Shown here piece after piece: positions 35,351 through 44,646 of a DNA stretch of 64,000 nucleotides (within the stretch, counting starts at the first letter, position 1; each line of letters begins with the position of its first letter). The position numbers were made by a program, and so were the translations under genes. The DNA lies in the NCBI RefSeq assembly GCF_000226295.1, contig NC_016024.1:851501-915500 (forward strand), given 5' to 3'. Source of the DNA: Chloracidobacterium thermophilum B. Lineage in GTDB: Bacteria > Acidobacteriota > Blastocatellia > Chloracidobacteriales > Chloracidobacteriaceae. The notes below the pieces were generated by a model that saw only the letters and a list, made by a program, of their open reading frames with translations, did no database searches and was not told the DNA's origin.

Positions 35351-36223
35351 ATGTCACAGAAGGTACTCGATCTGTGCCGCCTTCTGCCCGGCCCGCTGGC
35401 CGGGCGGATGCTTGCGGACCTTGGCTTTGAAGTCGTACGTCTGCTGCCGCCGGCTGGCGACCTGACGCAGGCGCTGTCACCACAGCTTTACAACTGGCTG
35501 GCAGCCGGAAAGCAGACAATCACCCTTGATCTGAAAACCCCCGATGGCGTCGGGCAACTCAAGGCACTCGTCGCCGAAGCGGCCATCCTGCTGGAAATGA
35601 ACCGTCCGGGTGTCATGGAGCGTCTGGGCGTCGGGCCGGAAACACTGCGCGCCATCAACCCAAAGCTGACCTACGTACGGATTGCCAGCTACCGCGAAGC
35701 GGCCCTGTACGAAGCGCCGGGCCATGATCTGACCTATCTCGCGGGCGGCGGTTTCATCCCCCGCTTTGGCGACGGCTGGAAGTACCTGCAAATTGCGGAC
35801 GGGGCCGGGGCCTACTGGGCGGTCATCGCAGCGCTGGACGGGCTGCGCAAGGGCGGCGGCTTCTATGAAGTGTATTTGTCCGAAGCGGCAGCCGGGCTGG
35901 CCTATCCGCCGCCCGTCAAGCTTGATGGAAGCATCGTCTGCTACGGTATCTATCCGACCCGCGAGGGGCAGTTGGCGCTGGGGCTGCTGGAGCCGCATTT
36001 CTGGCAACGCTTCTGCGCTGCCGTCGGACGCGAAGACTGGAAGGCTTCGGCGTTCTCGCCGGCTATTGAAAGCAATCCGGTGTACGTCGAAATCAGAACC
36101 CTGCTTGCCGAACGGACGGCGGACGAATGGGAAGCTCTGGCGCTGACCCACGGTTTTCCCGCCCGCAAGGTGCAACCCTACGTTCCGCCACCGAGCACCA
36201 TTCCCTGGCGCGAAGTGCGCTGA
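35351..36223 (+). CDS. CoA-transferase family III (CaiB/BaiF-like), short form
   Basis: A 290-residue protein, shorter than the usual 360-400. The N-terminal Rossmann-like half (VLDLCRLLPGPLAGRMLADLGFEV) and the conserved Asp in LQIADGAGAYWAVIAAL match the family, whose catalytic Asp sits in that segment. These enzymes move CoA between carboxylic acids or racemise acyl-CoA. The C-terminal cap appears trimmed. It lies 24 bp before a molybdopterin oxidoreductase and is probably co-transcribed with it. Confidence 0.82.
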   Translation: MSQKVLDLCRLLPGPLAGRMLADLGFEVVRLLPPAGDLTQALSPQLYNWLAAGKQTITLDLKTPDGVGQLKALVAEAAILLEMNRPGVMERLGVGPETLRAINPKLTYVRIASYREAALYEAPGHDLTYLAGGGFIPRFGDGWKYLQIADGAGAYWAVIAALDGLRKGGGFYEVYLSEAAAGLAYPPPVKLDGSIVCYGIYPTREGQLALGLLEPHFWQRFCAAVGREDWKASAFSPAIESNPVYVEIRTLLAERTADEWEALALTHGFPARKVQPYVPPPSTIPWREVR

Positions 36224-36247
36224 CGCCCATACCCTGGAGCCGAACCC

Positions 36248-38428
36248 ATGGCGACTGACCGGCAGCATTACCGGACGTGCAACCTGTGCGAGGCCATGTG
36301 CGGTCTCGAAATCACCGTTCGCGGCAATGACATCGTACGCATCGAAGGCGACCGGCAGGACCCTTTCAGCCAGGGGTATATCTGCCCGAAAGGGGTTGCC
36401 CTGCAAGACCTGCACACCGATCCCAACCGGCTGCGGCATCCGGTCCGCCGCACCCGTGGCGGCAACTGGGAGCGGATCACCTGGGAGGCGGCTTTCGATG
36501 AAGTGGCCGGGCGTCTGCGCGACATCCAGGAACGCCATGGCAACAACGCCGTGGCGACCTACCAGGGCAACCCGGCCGTGCACAACTTCGGCACGGTGCT
36601 TTCGTTCCCGTCCTTTGTGCGGACGCTGAAGACCAGGAACATCTACTCCGCCAGTTCAGTTGACCAGTTGCCGCACATGGTCGCGGCCCACGCCATGTTC
36701 GGCCACGGACTGCTTTTGCCCGTGCCGGACGTGGAGCGGACGCAGTTTTTTCTCATCATGGGGGCGAATCCGGTGGTCTCGAACGGCAGCCTCATGACCG
36801 CGCCCGGCATGTCGCGGCGGTTACAGGCGTTGCGCGCCCGTGGCGGCAGGGTGGTCGTTGTGGACCCGCGCCGGACGGAAACGGCCGAACTTGCCGACCA
36901 GCATCTTTTCATCCGGCCGGGAACGGATGCCTACCTGCTGCTTGCCATGCTGCACGTCCTGTTTGCCGAAGGGCGCGTTCGGCTGGGGCGGCTGGCGGCA
37001 TTTACCGATGGCGTCGAAACGCTGGCGGCCATCGTGCGTGATTTCCCGCCGGCGCGCGTCGCGCCACTCACCGGCATTGCCGCTGAGACCATCGAGGCAC
37101 TGGCCCGTGAGTTTGCCACCGCGTCGGCGGCCGTGTGCTACGGCCGCGTCGGGCTTTCCATCCAGACCTTCGGGACAAGCGCCCAGTGGCTTGTCAACGC
37201 ACTGAACATCGTCACCGGCAACCTTGACCGGGAAGGCGGAGCCATGTTTCCCAAAGCGGCGCTTGACCCGCTGGAGCGGTTCACGGCCGGGCATCTGGGA
37301 GCGTGGAAAAGTCGCGTCCGCGGCCTGCCGGAGTTTGCCGGTGAACTGCCCGTGGCGGCGCTGGCCGAAGAAATCCTGACGCCGGGTAAGGGGCAAATCC
37401 GCGCTCTGGTGACGATTGCCGGCAATCCCGTCCTTTCGACGCCCAACGGTCGGCAACTCGATGCGGCGCTGGCCACGCTGGAGTTCATGGCGGCGGTGGA
37501 CATCTACATCAACGAGACGACCCGCCACGCGCACATCATCCTGCCGCCGACGGGTTCGCTGGAGCACGAAAACTACGCGGCGATTTTTCACCATCTGGCC
37601 GTTCGCAATACGGTCAAATACTCGCCGGCCGTGTTTGCTCCGGCGGACGATACGCGCCACGACTGGCAGATTTTTCTCGAACTCGAAACGCGCCTCGCCA
37701 GCCGGACACCACTGGAAGCCATCCGGGCGCAACTGCGGCGGGGTGTCCGGTTGGGGCTTGGCCTCGATGGCATGCTGGATTTGGCATTTCGTTTCGGTCC
37801 TTACGGAACGGGACTGTTCGGCGACGGCTTGACATTGGCGAAAGTCAAGGCGGCTCCGCACGGGATTGATCTGGGGCCGCTCCAACCGGCGCTGCCCGGA
37901 CGGCTCTGGACAAAAAACAGGCGCATTGCTCTTGCGCCGGAGATGTTGACGCAGGATGTGCCGCGTCTTCAGGCGCAGCTTCAGGCCCAGCCGATGCCGC
38001 CTGCTGCCAATGGGATGCTGCTGCTCATTGGCCGGCGTCAGCTTCGCAGCAACAACTCGTGGATGCACAACAGTGAACGGCTGGTACGCGGCAAAGCCCG
38101 CTGCACGCTGTTGGTGCATCCTGACGACGCCCGGCGGTATGGCATTACCTCCGGGCAGATGGTGAAGGTTATGTCCCGTGCCGGGGAAATCACCGCCCCG
38201 GCAGAAGTTTCCGATGAGGTCATGCCCGGTGTGGTCAGCCTGCCGCACGGTTGGGGGCATGACCGTCCCGGCGTCCAGCTCGACGTTGCCCGGCGCTATC
38301 CCGGCGTCAGCATCAACGACATCACCGACGAGCAAATGGTGGATGAAGTCAGCGGAAACGCCGCCCTCAGCGGCGTGCCGGTACGCCTTGCCCCTGTCGC
38401 CGGGAAAGCCGTGTCGCGCCCGGCCTGA
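36248..38428 (+). CDS. molybdopterin oxidoreductase, Mo/W-bisMGD family
   Basis: A 726-residue catalytic-type subunit. The 4Fe-4S ligands are Cys11, Cys14, Cys18 and Cys46 (CxxCxxxC, then CPKG). The molybdopterin core follows, with MGANPVVSNG and the C-terminal barrel from about 575. No twin-arginine signal is present, so it is probably cytoplasmic. No selenocysteine or formate-specific feature is visible, and no partner subunit is adjacent. It has only distant similarity to the oxidoreductase at 3879 and a different Cys spacing, so the two are not recent duplicates. Substrate unknown. Confidence 0.88.
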   Translation: MATDRQHYRTCNLCEAMCGLEITVRGNDIVRIEGDRQDPFSQGYICPKGVALQDLHTDPNRLRHPVRRTRGGNWERITWEAAFDEVAGRLRDIQERHGNNAVATYQGNPAVHNFGTVLSFPSFVRTLKTRNIYSASSVDQLPHMVAAHAMFGHGLLLPVPDVERTQFFLIMGANPVVSNGSLMTAPGMSRRLQALRARGGRVVVVDPRRTETAELADQHLFIRPGTDAYLLLAMLHVLFAEGRVRLGRLAAFTDGVETLAAIVRDFPPARVAPLTGIAAETIEALAREFATASAAVCYGRVGLSIQTFGTSAQWLVNALNIVTGNLDREGGAMFPKAALDPLERFTAGHLGAWKSRVRGLPEFAGELPVAALAEEILTPGKGQIRALVTIAGNPVLSTPNGRQLDAALATLEFMAAVDIYINETTRHAHIILPPTGSLEHENYAAIFHHLAVRNTVKYSPAVFAPADDTRHDWQIFLELETRLASRTPLEAIRAQLRRGVRLGLGLDGMLDLAFRFGPYGTGLFGDGLTLAKVKAAPHGIDLGPLQPALPGRLWTKNRRIALAPEMLTQDVPRLQAQLQAQPMPPAANGMLLLIGRRQLRSNNSWMHNSERLVRGKARCTLLVHPDDARRYGITSGQMVKVMSRAGEITAPAEVSDEVMPGVVSLPHGWGHDRPGVQLDVARRYPGVSINDITDEQMVDEVSGNAALSGVPVRLAPVAGKAVSRPA

Positions 38429-38514
38429 ACCACAGGTTTGAACCAGTCCTTGCCTTCCGGTGACCGGTCAGGCTGCTTTTCTCCAGGCGGTCACGTGAGA
38501 ACCCGTATGCACGG

Positions 38515-38542
38515 TTGACGCAAAAAAAAAGTCCTGTAGGCT
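38515..38542 (+). promoter_or_regulatory. candidate promoter of the collagen-like gene
   Basis: TTGACG, 16 bases including a nine-A run, then TAGGCT, about 40 bp before the ATG at 38583. The A-tract spacer would bend the DNA. A TGACCGGTCA palindrome at 38461-38470 lies upstream. Confidence 0.4.
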
Positions 38543-38582
38543 TGCAGCATCCTGAATGCTTTTCCAAGGTGAGGTTGTGGTG

Positions 38583-40187
38583 ATGTCTTTTGCCTGTCGT
38601 CGCTGGTGGTGTCTGGGGCTGGTGTGGCTGCTGGTGGTTGCCACACCAGTCGGGGTGATGCGTGTGCCGGCGCAGTCGCCGGTGCTTGGCGGGAGTGCCG
38701 GGCAGGAAGCTGGGGCTTCCGCGAAGTCGGCAGCTTCCCCTGAGCCGTTGGAGATCGTTGTTTTGCGGCGGGTTGACGACATTGACCGGCCGCCGACGGC
38801 AGAAGAGGTGAAAGACTTTCTGAAAAAATCGCCGGAGTACGGCATGGTGCTGGCGTGGCGGGTGTTGACGCGGCAGGCGCTGGCGTTCCGGGCTGGGGCG
38901 GCTTTGCTGCGGCGGAGCGGCATTGGCTTTAATCCATACCTGCTGCTGGGTGGGGAGTGGTATCCACGGCTGCGGGCGCAGTTGGAGCGGGAGGCTTTGT
39001 TCCGGGCGGTGCAGCGGCTGGGCGGGCAGGCGCAGGGGGTGTGGATGGGAGACACGGTGGTGGTGCCGGAGCGGGTCGAGGCAACGGGGGATGTGGTGAT
39101 TGTTGCGCGGCAGATGGTGGTTGAAGGACGGGAGGTGGTGTTCGAGGGGTCACATCACATTTACCTGTTTCAGGCAGAGCCGCCCCGGTTCATGGGTGCG
39201 CAGGCAGGGCGTGTGATGATAGTTGTGAAGGGTTTTGGGCGGGATGAATGGCGGGAAATGGTGCGGAAAGGGAAGTGTCCGCCGAACTGTGATGAACTGC
39301 CGGGGGCCGATGGGGCGGATGGGAAGCACGGTGCGAATGGAGCGGATGGGGCAAATGGGGCCGATGGAGCGGATGGAACCTGTGACAGTGCCGATACGAT
39401 AGATGGGCGGCCCGGAGAGGCCGGTCAGCGCGGGGGCGATGGAGAGCATGGGAGTGACGGACAACCGGGCAGGGATGGAGAGACTGCGCCTTCTATCACA
39501 TGTGATATTCCTGCCAATGATACGACTGACTACATTTTTACTGCACGGGGTGGTGATGGCGGTAGCGGTGGCAGAGGTGGTGATGGCGGGCGTGGTGGGC
39601 GCGGTGGCAACGGTGGACGGGGCGGAGATGGCGCCAGTTGTAACTATCAGTATGGACGCGGCGGCTGTGGTGGGAATGTCGGGGCGGCTGGGAGGGGTGG
39701 TAATGGTGGTAACGCTGGGAAAGGTGGTAAGGGGGGCAATGGTGGCAACGGCGGTGATATTACCGTGACCTACTGCGGCCTCGCCAAGATCAGAATGTAC
39801 AGTGGTCCCGGCAGAGGAGGCTATGGTGGAAATTTAGGTCATGCTGGACATCTGGGTTCGGCAGGGCACCCAGGTGCCAGACCGGGACACGACAGCGCTC
39901 TTTGTTCTGTCAGGAAAGATAAGAAATACCCGGAGTTTCCGGGCCACGGGAATTACGGTCAGCACGGAAAGTATGGTGAACCTGGTGAACATGGGGCTCC
40001 CGGCAGTACCCTTGGTGTTGCACGAGCAGAGTATAGTGGCAGTAACAGCGTATCCGACGATAAGGATTTCAAGTTTTGCTACTACGTTTCCACTGATGGC
40101 GGTCGGACGTGGCAGCTTCTCGGCGTAACCATGTTGGCTGACGGACAGCCATCGGGCAGCAGTGCTACGCCCGCCACCGAAAGGTAA
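38583..40187 (+). CDS. secreted collagen-like, Gly-rich repeat protein
   Basis: A 534-residue protein. A signal peptide covers about residues 1-30 (Arg/Trp-rich start, hydrophobic core, cleavage near VPAQS). A globular part (about 35-235) has no recognised family. It then changes to Gly-x-y triplets of the GADGADGANG kind (about 240-300) and to RGGDGGxGG-type runs (about 320-460), with several interspersed Cys. The last 60 residues are less repetitive. Each repeat tract has perfect Gly periodicity, so this is a structural fibre- or matrix-like surface protein. It is not a collagen by descent, and its role is unknown. Confidence 0.82.
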   Translation: MSFACRRWWCLGLVWLLVVATPVGVMRVPAQSPVLGGSAGQEAGASAKSAASPEPLEIVVLRRVDDIDRPPTAEEVKDFLKKSPEYGMVLAWRVLTRQALAFRAGAALLRRSGIGFNPYLLLGGEWYPRLRAQLEREALFRAVQRLGGQAQGVWMGDTVVVPERVEATGDVVIVARQMVVEGREVVFEGSHHIYLFQAEPPRFMGAQAGRVMIVVKGFGRDEWREMVRKGKCPPNCDELPGADGADGKHGANGADGANGADGADGTCDSADTIDGRPGEAGQRGGDGEHGSDGQPGRDGETAPSITCDIPANDTTDYIFTARGGDGGSGGRGGDGGRGGRGGNGGRGGDGASCNYQYGRGGCGGNVGAAGRGGNGGNAGKGGKGGNGGNGGDITVTYCGLAKIRMYSGPGRGGYGGNLGHAGHLGSAGHPGARPGHDSALCSVRKDKKYPEFPGHGNYGQHGKYGEPGEHGAPGSTLGVARAEYSGSNSVSDDKDFKFCYYVSTDGGRTWQLLGVTMLADGQPSGSSATPATER

Positions 40188-40235
40188 GCCAAACCAAGTA
40201 CCTGTGATGCGCGATGCGGTTGCCAGCCGCGCCGG

Positions 40236-41090
40236 TCAACGCATCTCTGTGGGGCGCAGAAAACGCCGTGGTTCGCGGCCCAGCGGAACCTGCCACTCGC
40301 CATACACGGGATTTGGCAGAATGAACCAGTCCGTTCCGAACCGGTAAGCATGTTGCTCAACCGCCATCCGGCGCTTTGCCAGCGCCTGCCGCCGGGCGTC
40401 GTCCGTCGCGTCGGGCGCGAGTTCGGGCGTGACGAAGATTTCCGAAAAGTCACGCAGGTTGTCACCGATGTAGAGCAGGACGCGGTATCGTTCCTCAACG
40501 GCCTTGCGGCGGGCGGTTTTGTCGGCCGTATCCGTACGCAGCAGGAGGCGGTCGGCAATGCCTTCCACAGACAGCCCGTTGTGGCGCAGGGCGGCCACCG
40601 TCGCTTCCCGGTCGGTACGGTTGGAGATGTACACCACCGTCACGCCAGCGCGTTCGGCTTCCTCAATGAAACCTTTGGCTCCGGGAACAAGGCGTGTTTC
40701 TGTAGGAAAATCCCGCTCCCAGCGGTCCCAGAGGGCTTTTTCGTAGGACTTGCTTTCGCGGTCAAGAAACGACTGGAATCCGGCGTTGTCCAGAACGGTT
40801 TCATCGAGATCGAGGATGACGGCCGGCGGCCGTTCCGAGGGCGCGAGTGCCGCGAGGCGCTGGCGCAGCCGTTCGCTGGCCCAAGCGTAGGTTTGCAAAC
40901 AACAGGCGACATACTCCGCTGAGGTTTGCATAAACAGGTTGGCGTCGAGCGTCCGTTCCTGTGGGTTGAGGCGCGGTGCCGCTTCCCGCTGTCCCCACAC
41001 GGCGGTGCCGGTTGAACCCAGGCCCAGACCCAACAGCAATCCCACCACGAGGGTGATGCCGGTGTGAGCCGTCGGCTTCAGACGTGCCAT
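40236..41090 (-). CDS. exported HAD-family acid phosphatase (lipoprotein e(P4)/class B-like)
   Basis: A 284-residue protein. An N-terminal hydrophobic segment (about 12-33) probably acts as a signal. The HAD motifs are ILDLDETVLDN (nucleophile Asp94, general acid Asp96), VYISNRTD, and GDNLRDF for metal binding. Members hydrolyse nucleotide or sugar phosphates outside the cytoplasm. It lies 12 bp after the bchI stop in the same direction and may be co-transcribed with it. A lipobox is not evident. Confidence 0.85.
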   Translation of the reverse strand: MARLKPTAHTGITLVVGLLLGLGLGSTGTAVWGQREAAPRLNPQERTLDANLFMQTSAEYVACCLQTYAWASERLRQRLAALAPSERPPAVILDLDETVLDNAGFQSFLDRESKSYEKALWDRWERDFPTETRLVPGAKGFIEEAERAGVTVVYISNRTDREATVAALRHNGLSVEGIADRLLLRTDTADKTARRKAVEERYRVLLYIGDNLRDFSEIFVTPELAPDATDDARRQALAKRRMAVEQHAYRFGTDWFILPNPVYGEWQVPLGREPRRFLRPTEMR

Positions 41091-41102
41091 GATGCTTGCT
41101 CC

Positions 41103-42275
41103 CTACTGCGATTCTTTTTCGAGTTTTTCGAGCGCCCACCGGATTTTTTCGCCGCCGTCCGTGCGGTCCAGCGGGTCCTTGCGCAGTCGGTGGCGAAGAG
41201 AGAGCGTCGCCACCGCCCGGATGTCATCGCGCGTGACGTGGGCGCGGCCTTCAAATGCCGCATTTGCCAGAGCGGCATTCAGCAGGGTGATTTCGCCCCG
41301 GTGGCCGTCCACATCGAGCGCCACGCAGAGCCGGGCAATGAAGCGCAGGATGTCATCGGGTACGTCCAGCGTATCCAGCCGGTCGCGCGCCTGAACCAGG
41401 CGCGTACGGAGGGCCTGCTGGGCTGGTTCATACTCGGCGCGAAACCCGATGGGATCGCGCTCAAAAGCCAGTCGCCGTTTGACGATGGCAATGCGCGTGT
41501 CAATGTCGGTAATCGTGCGGATTTCGGCCATAAGGCCAAAGCGGTCAAGAAGCTGCGGGCGCAACTCACCTTCTTCCGGGTTGCCGGAGCCGATGAGCGT
41601 GAACCTGGCCGGATGGGCAATCGAAATGCCTTCCCGCTCAACGATGTTGATGCCGCCGGCGGCGGAGTCGAGCAGGACATCCACGAGGTGGTCTTCGAGC
41701 AGATTGACTTCGTCAATGTAGAGAAAGCCGCGATTGGCCTTGGCCAGCAGCCCTGGCTCAAAGGCTTTCTGCCCCTGGCTGAGGGCCCGTTCGATGTCGA
41801 GTGTGCCGCACAGACGGTCTTCAGTTGCGCCCAGCGGCAGGTCCACCACCGGAACCCGCCCAACCATCGTCGGCAGCTTGGCACGTGGTTTGGCATTGCG
41901 GCAGGTGTCACACAACCCGGCCGGTTTGTCGGGAGGGCAGCGGTAGGGACATTCGGCGACGAATTCGATTGGCGGCAGGACATCGGCCAGTGCGCGGATG
42001 GACGTGGATTTGGCCGTGCCCCGGTGGCCCAGCACCAGAATGCCCCGAATGTTGGGGTTGACGGCATTCAGCAGCAACGCCCGCTTCATTTCTTCCTGCC
42101 CCAGAATGGCCGTGAAGGGAAACACCGGCTGGGCATCCGCCAGCGACTGGGGCGCGGTGGCATCGGATGAAGTCCCTTTTCCGGTTTTGCGCGTGGTTTT
42201 GACGTTGGTGGCCCTAGCGGTTTGCGAGGTGCCGGCGCGCGTCGCAGACGCCGCAGATGTGGATGATGAAGCCAT
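41103..42275 (-). CDS. bchI: magnesium chelatase ATPase subunit I
   Basis: A 390-residue AAA+ protein: Walker A GHRGTAKST (83-91), Walker B GFLYIDEVNLL and the Arg-finger region near RFGLMAEIRTI. A Cys-rich insert ECPYRCPPDKPAGLC is typical of BchI/ChlI. BchI hydrolyses ATP with BchD to drive insertion of Mg2+ into protoporphyrin IX by BchH, the first committed step of bacteriochlorophyll synthesis. The start at 42275 leaves a 50-residue Ser/Thr/Ala-rich extension before the conserved part. Neither bchD nor bchH is adjacent. It is divergent from thiE and is the strongest evidence for a phototroph. Confidence 0.93.
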   Translation of the reverse strand: MASSSTSAASATRAGTSQTARATNVKTTRKTGKGTSSDATAPQSLADAQPVFPFTAILGQEEMKRALLLNAVNPNIRGILVLGHRGTAKSTSIRALADVLPPIEFVAECPYRCPPDKPAGLCDTCRNAKPRAKLPTMVGRVPVVDLPLGATEDRLCGTLDIERALSQGQKAFEPGLLAKANRGFLYIDEVNLLEDHLVDVLLDSAAGGINIVEREGISIAHPARFTLIGSGNPEEGELRPQLLDRFGLMAEIRTITDIDTRIAIVKRRLAFERDPIGFRAEYEPAQQALRTRLVQARDRLDTLDVPDDILRFIARLCVALDVDGHRGEITLLNAALANAAFEGRAHVTRDDIRAVATLSLRHRLRKDPLDRTDGGEKIRWALEKLEKESQ

Positions 42276-42327
42276 TGAGTGCGTATCAGTTGCAGATGGA
42301 ATCGAGGGTTGCTGTCTCGAACATACC

Positions 42328-42356
42328 TTGAAAGCAAGGCGAAAAGCGAGATATTG
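42328..42356 (+). promoter_or_regulatory. candidate thiE promoter
   Basis: TTGAAA, 17 bases, ATATTG, ending about 30 bp before the thiE start, in the 111-bp gap shared with bchI. No riboswitch-like structure was recognised. Confidence 0.35.
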
Positions 42357-42386
42357 AGCAGCCTGAGTTGGTACAGCCTTCCCCGG

Positions 42387-43025
42387 ATGAAAATGAACGC
42401 TGTGTTGTCCTGGACGTTGCCGCCGGTCTATCCCATTACTTCGCCGCAGGTTGGGCTTTCCCTTCGGACGGTGGTCGAAGCGCTCATCGCCGGCGGTGCA
42501 ACCATGGTGCAGATTCGGGACAAGCAGGCCGCTGCCCGAACGCTCTACGAGGCGGTCTGTGCCGTTATGGAGCTGGCCCGTCCGCGTGGCGTCCGGGTGA
42601 TTGTCAATGACCGGGTGGATGTGGCCCGGGCTGCGGCGGCCGATGGTGTTCATCTCGGACAGGACGATCTCGATCCGGTGGCAGCCCGCGCCATTCTGGG
42701 GCCGACGGCCATCATCGGCTACTCGACGCACAACGTCGCCCAAGCAAGAGCCGCTGACCGCCTGCCCGTGGATTACCTGGCAATCGGGCCGGTTTTCGAG
42801 ACCCAAACCAAAGAACAGCCCGATCCGGTCGTTGGGCTGGAAGGCGTGCGCGCTGTCCGCGCTGTCACGACGAAACCCCTGGTGGCCATTGGTGGCATCA
42901 CCGCCGACCGGATAGCGCCTGTCCGGGCCGCCGGAGCCGATGCCGTCGCCCTGATTTCGGCGCTCTACACCGGGCCGGATGACATTGCCGGACGGATGGC
43001 CGCGCTGCTTGCCCTGGCGCGCTGA
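42387..43025 (+). CDS. thiE: thiamine-phosphate synthase
   Basis: A 212-residue TIM-barrel protein with the conserved segments MVQIRDK, VNDRVDVA, GVHLGQDDL and a C-terminal phosphate-binding GGITADR. It condenses the pyrimidine and thiazole phosphates to give thiamine phosphate. The start is taken at 42387; an ATG six bases later is equally possible. It stands alone here without thiC or thiG. Confidence 0.93.
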   Translation: MKMNAVLSWTLPPVYPITSPQVGLSLRTVVEALIAGGATMVQIRDKQAAARTLYEAVCAVMELARPRGVRVIVNDRVDVARAAAADGVHLGQDDLDPVAARAILGPTAIIGYSTHNVAQARAADRLPVDYLAIGPVFETQTKEQPDPVVGLEGVRAVRAVTTKPLVAIGGITADRIAPVRAAGADAVALISALYTGPDDIAGRMAALLALAR

Positions 43026-43037
43026 TGGCGTCGGCTA

Positions 43038-44030
43038 TCAGGCGGTTTCTTTGGGATAGCCGTCCGGGTGGCGGCTGTGCCACTGCCAGGCCGAGCGGAT
43101 GATGTCTTCCAAATCCGATTGTGCCGGCCGCCAGCACAGGTAGTCCTGGGCGGCGCGTGGATCGGCCACGAGCTGCGGCGGGTCGCCGGGCCGCCGGGCG
43201 CGGATGCGGGTCGGAATGGCGTGGCCGGTGACGCGCCGGGCCGTTTCAATCACTTCCAGCACGGAGTGTCCCCGTCCAGTACCAAGGTTGAGAAAGGCTG
43301 AAGGTTGACCATCCGCTAAAGCGTCAAGGGCGGCAATGTGGGCAGCGGCCAGATCGCTGACGTGGATGTAGTCGCGGATGGCCGTGCCATCGGGTGTCGG
43401 ATAGTCGTTGCCATACACTTCAACGGCTTCGGCCCGCCCGCCGGCAACCCGCAACACATTGGGAATGAGATGGGTTTCCGGTTCGTGGTCTTCACCGTGG
43501 ATGACTGTTGCGCCGGCGGCGTTGAAGTACCGCAGGGCCACAAACCGCAGGCCATAAGCCCGGTCATAATCGGCCAGAATGCGTTCCACAAACAGCTTCG
43601 ACCAGCCGTAGGGCGTGATGGGCTGCTGCGGATGGCTTTCGGCCATCGGGATGGATTGCGGCAGGCCGTACGTGGCACAGGTCGAGGAAAAAACAAAGCG
43701 CCGGATGCCAGCTTCCAGGAGCGTGTCCAGCAGTATCTGGCACTGGCCAACGTTGTTGTCGTAGTAGCGCGCCGGGTTGGCAACTGACTCCGGGACCAGC
43801 GCCAGCGCCGCAAAGTGGATGCACGCCGTGATGTTCTGTTCCCGGATGACCCGGCGAACCAGGTCACGGTCGCCGATGTTGCCGACATAGAGCGGCACCG
43901 CTGCCGGAACGGCCGCCCGGTGGCCGCGCGAAAGGTTGTCCAGGATGGCCACCGGACGTTTGGCCCGCTGCAGGTGTTCCACGGTGACGCTGCCGATATA
44001 CCCGGCGCCGCCGGTGATGAGAATCGTCAT
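43038..44030 (-). CDS. galE: UDP-glucose 4-epimerase
   Basis: A 330-residue extended short-chain dehydrogenase. N-terminal NAD motif GGAGYIGS (residues 7-14), the catalytic region with SST and YGWSK (YxxxK) and the sugar-binding C-terminal half are all present. Length and order match GalE. It interconverts UDP-glucose and UDP-galactose for envelope or polysaccharide sugars. It is divergent from the RNase H gene and converges on thiE with a 12-bp gap. Confidence 0.92.
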   Translation of the reverse strand: MTILITGGAGYIGSVTVEHLQRAKRPVAILDNLSRGHRAAVPAAVPLYVGNIGDRDLVRRVIREQNITACIHFAALALVPESVANPARYYDNNVGQCQILLDTLLEAGIRRFVFSSTCATYGLPQSIPMAESHPQQPITPYGWSKLFVERILADYDRAYGLRFVALRYFNAAGATVIHGEDHEPETHLIPNVLRVAGGRAEAVEVYGNDYPTPDGTAIRDYIHVSDLAAAHIAALDALADGQPSAFLNLGTGRGHSVLEVIETARRVTGHAIPTRIRARRPGDPPQLVADPRAAQDYLCWRPAQSDLEDIIRSAWQWHSRHPDGYPKETA

Positions 44031-44141
44031 AGGGAAGACGAAAGGGTGAGGCCGGAGTGACGCTTTCCTGCGGATGTTGTCACCCGACAGGCTGTCGGCT
44101 ATCTTGCCGGGCTGTGTCGGGAACGACAAGTTACCGTGTGC

Positions 44142-44633
44142 ATGAAGGTTATGACAACGCTCCCGGAAGTACGCATCGTGTGTGACGGTTCAAGTCTCGG
44201 CAACGGACGTGACACGGCTTCAGCCGCTGCCGCGGCACTGCTTGAACACCGGGGGCAGAAAGGGCTGACGCGCAAGTTTGTCGTCGAGTATCTCGGCCCG
44301 GCCACGAATCAACAGGCGGAAATCGTGGCGGCCTGCATCGGGCTGGAGGCGCTGCGGCAGCCCTGCCGGGCGGCCGTTGTGACGGATTCGCGCTATGTCG
44401 TTGAGACGATGAACGGCCGCTTCCGGCGGCGGGCCAACCACGCGCTGTGGGAGCGGCTCGACCGCGCTGCGGCCGCGCATGAAGTCACCTGGCAGTGGAC
44501 GCAGGGCCACGCCGGCCACCCGGAGCAGGAAGCCTGTGACCAGGCGGCTCGCCATACAGCCGAACATCGCGGCCGGGATGACGCCTTCCTGAATCGCCTG
44601 CTGGCGTCCCTGCCGTCAGCGTCTTCGGCCTGA
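44142..44633 (+). CDS. RNase HI-fold ribonuclease
   Basis: About 163 residues of RNase H type 1 fold. The acidic catalytic residues are in VCDGSS (Asp), NQQAEIVA (Glu), VTDSRY (Asp) and a later Asp in the EACDQAA helix. It probably degrades RNA in RNA-DNA hybrids. Whether it is rnhA itself or a paralogue is unclear. The start is uncertain between 44142 and 44151. A histidine-phosphatase gene follows 13 bp later. Confidence 0.82.
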   Translation: MKVMTTLPEVRIVCDGSSLGNGRDTASAAAAALLEHRGQKGLTRKFVVEYLGPATNQQAEIVAACIGLEALRQPCRAAVVTDSRYVVETMNGRFRRRANHALWERLDRAAAAHEVTWQWTQGHAGHPEQEACDQAARHTAEHRGRDDAFLNRLLASLPSASSA

Positions 44634-44646
44634 GCTGGCAACCGAG

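Noticed and set aside
36821-38335. A 504-codon minus-strand frame
   Set aside because: It lies wholly inside the molybdopterin oxidoreductase gene, which has clear motifs on the plus strand.
39300-39780. CRISPR or DNA tandem array in the Gly-rich gene
   Set aside because: The periodicity is of 9-base codons for Gly-x-y in a continuous reading frame with a signal peptide, not spacer-repeat structure.
41103-42275. ComM-type ATPase instead of BchI
   Set aside because: It lacks the Lon-like N-terminal domain and has the Cys-containing insert and motifs of Mg-chelatase subunit I. The real ComM-like gene is at 9891-11450.
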